Positions 63,081 to 64,000 of a stretch of 64,000 bases of DNA are shown here, piece after piece; position 1 is the first letter of the stretch; each line of letters begins with the position of its first letter. The translations under genes were made by a program, and so were the position numbers. The DNA comes from Allomuricauda sp. TY007 (GTDB lineage Bacteria > Bacteroidota > Bacteroidia > Flavobacteriales > Flavobacteriaceae): the NCBI RefSeq assembly GCF_010468565.1, contig NZ_WUEG01000004.1:124001-188000 (forward strand), written 5' to 3'. Under the pieces are notes generated by a model. The model was not told the origin of the DNA. It did no database searches and was given only the letters and a program-made list of their open reading frames with translations.

Positions 63081-63293
63081 ATGAACTCAGATATTTTAAA
63101 ACTTTACAAGCAATTGGAAAGTATGGAGCAAACCAAGGAGGTAGTCCAATTGCAAAGTCAAATCAAGGAAACCCTATACCAAAATCTACGGACCCACTTT
63201 TTAGAGTATGTTGGCATTGGCCGTATTATAGGTTACGATGAGCTACAAGAAGAGTTAAAAAAGGCATTGGAACTTTTAGAACTTCAGAAATAA
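63081..63293 (+). CDS. Small coiled-coil-like hypothetical protein
   Basis: This 70-residue protein is rich in Leu, Glu, Gln and Lys and is predicted to be two helices (1-40 and 53-70). I recognise no family. It has a well-placed promoter, supporting expression. It precedes a serine hydrolase gene by 26 bases and is probably co-transcribed with it. Confidence 0.55.
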   Translation: MNSDILKLYKQLESMEQTKEVVQLQSQIKETLYQNLRTHFLEYVGIGRIIGYDELQEELKKALELLELQK

Positions 63294-63319
63294 CAAAGAA
63301 ACACATTGCTCAACCCATC

Positions 63320-64000
63320 ATGAAAACAACATTCCTCTTTAGATTTCCCATTCTCCTTTTCTACTTCTTTTTACAATTTACAGTAACCGCCCAGCAGTTG
63401 GATAAAGTCTCTCCCGAAGATGTAGGGCTTTCTTCAGAGCGTTTGCAATACCTAACCTCAACCTTTCAGGATTATGTAAATGACAATGAATTGCCCGGCG
63501 CAACCATCCTTGTTGCCCGAAAAGGTAAGATTGCCTATTTTGAGCCTTTCGGAAAAAATGATATTGAGAACGATCTTCCCATGACCAAGGGCTCCATCTT
63601 TAGAATAGCGTCACAGACCAAGGCCATTGTCAGTGTAGGAATTATGATGCTTCAAGAACAGGGCAAATTATTGATTACCGACCCAGTTGGAAAATATATA
63701 CCCGCTTTTATGGAGACCACAGTTGCCGTTAGCAAAGATGATGGCACCTATGATATTGTGCCAGCAAATAGACCGATTACCATCCGCGATTTACTAACAC
63801 ACACCTCGGGAGTTTCATATGGAGAAGGAACCGCAGCCGATCTATGGAAAAAAGCAAAAATACAAGGGTGGTATTTTGCCGATCGGGAAGAACCCATACA
63901 GGCCACAGTAACCCGAATGGCCGGATTGCCATTTGAGTCACAGCCCGGAGAACGATTTGTTTACGGCTACAATACCGATATTCTTGGTGCTTTGATAGAG
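63320..64000 (+). CDS. Secreted serine hydrolase (beta-lactamase family), cut at the window end
   Basis: The first 227 codons are in the window. There is a signal peptide (1-25, ending TAQQ), SxxK in SQTK near residues 98-101 and YxN in YGYNTD near 216-221. The family includes class C beta-lactamases, esterases and peptidases; the KTG-equivalent lies beyond the edge. The ATG at 63320 gives the clean signal peptide. It is unlike the cytoplasmic-looking homologue at 34.4 kb. Confidence 0.85.
   Translation, partial: MKTTFLFRFPILLFYFFLQFTVTAQQLDKVSPEDVGLSSERLQYLTSTFQDYVNDNELPGATILVARKGKIAYFEPFGKNDIENDLPMTKGSIFRIASQTKAIVSVGIMMLQEQGKLLITDPVGKYIPAFMETTVAVSKDDGTYDIVPANRPITIRDLLTHTSGVSYGEGTAADLWKKAKIQGWYFADREEPIQATVTRMAGLPFESQPGERFVYGYNTDILGALIE

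Overview
The window is a stretch of chromosome from a member of the Flavobacteriaceae (Bacteroidota), most likely close to Muricauda/Allomuricauda/Flagellimonas. The sequence evidence is Bacteroidota-type promoters (-7 box TAnnTTTG) with no obvious Shine-Dalgarno sites, the gliding genes gldA, gldB and gldC, the nadE / response regulator / dnaG neighbourhood, DUF3857 and head-GIN proteins, and a Flavobacteria-type sulfate assimilation operon. The genus is inferred from protein similarity in memory, not from a search. No rRNA, tRNA, CRISPR array, prophage or complete insertion sequence was seen.

Layout. 0-3.3 kb: the head of the division/cell-wall cluster (first codons of rsmH, then mraZ with a repeated MraZ operator), an alpha/beta hydrolase, engB and a pirin. 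3.3-8.8 kb: a membrane protein, gldC-gldB, nadE, a NarL-type regulator and dnaG. 9-16 kb: a secreted S15 peptidase, small proteins, a 2OG-Fe(II) oxygenase, an outer-membrane protein, an ECF sigma factor with its probable anti-sigma factor, and a polyprenyl synthase. 16.5-26.3 kb: rlmN, queA, aroA, a MazG-like protein, two DUF3857/transglutaminase proteins, dtd and rsgA. 27.3-31.4 kb: the aromatic amino-acid operon pheA, aminotransferase, tyrA and aroF-chorismate mutase. 31.6-37.5 kb: gldA, a PLP decarboxylase, a serine hydrolase and envelope proteins. 37.6-62.1 kb: a very dense methionine/sulfur region. 62.3-64 kb: a deoxynucleoside kinase, a small protein and a serine hydrolase cut by the window edge.

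The main finding is regulation that gene calling would miss. (1) Upstream of pheA there is a complete amino-acid attenuator: a 23-codon leader peptide with a Phe/Tyr run, an antiterminator half, and an intrinsic terminator whose U-tract ends three bases before the pheA start codon. (2) Methionine metabolism appears to be governed by three SAM-sensing leaders of two unrelated structural classes: SAM-I RNAs before metY and before the split metH, and a SAM-II-like pseudoknot RNA at the extreme 5' end of the metK transcript. (3) The sulfate-assimilation operon starts at a promoter whose start site lies in a palindrome, directly downstream of an Rrf2-family regulator gene with four cysteines.

Together the genes describe sulfate to sulfide (cysND, cysH, siroheme sulfite reductase with cobA, and a ferredoxin reductase-like flavoprotein), aspartate to O-acetylhomoserine (a single 1126-residue MetX-aspartokinase-homoserine dehydrogenase fusion), sulfhydrylation to homocysteine (metY, metZ), methylation to methionine (metF, split metH) and activation to SAM (metK), with SAM closing the loop through the riboswitches. 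Dispersed palindromic repeats, some nested in one another, lie in several intergenic gaps.
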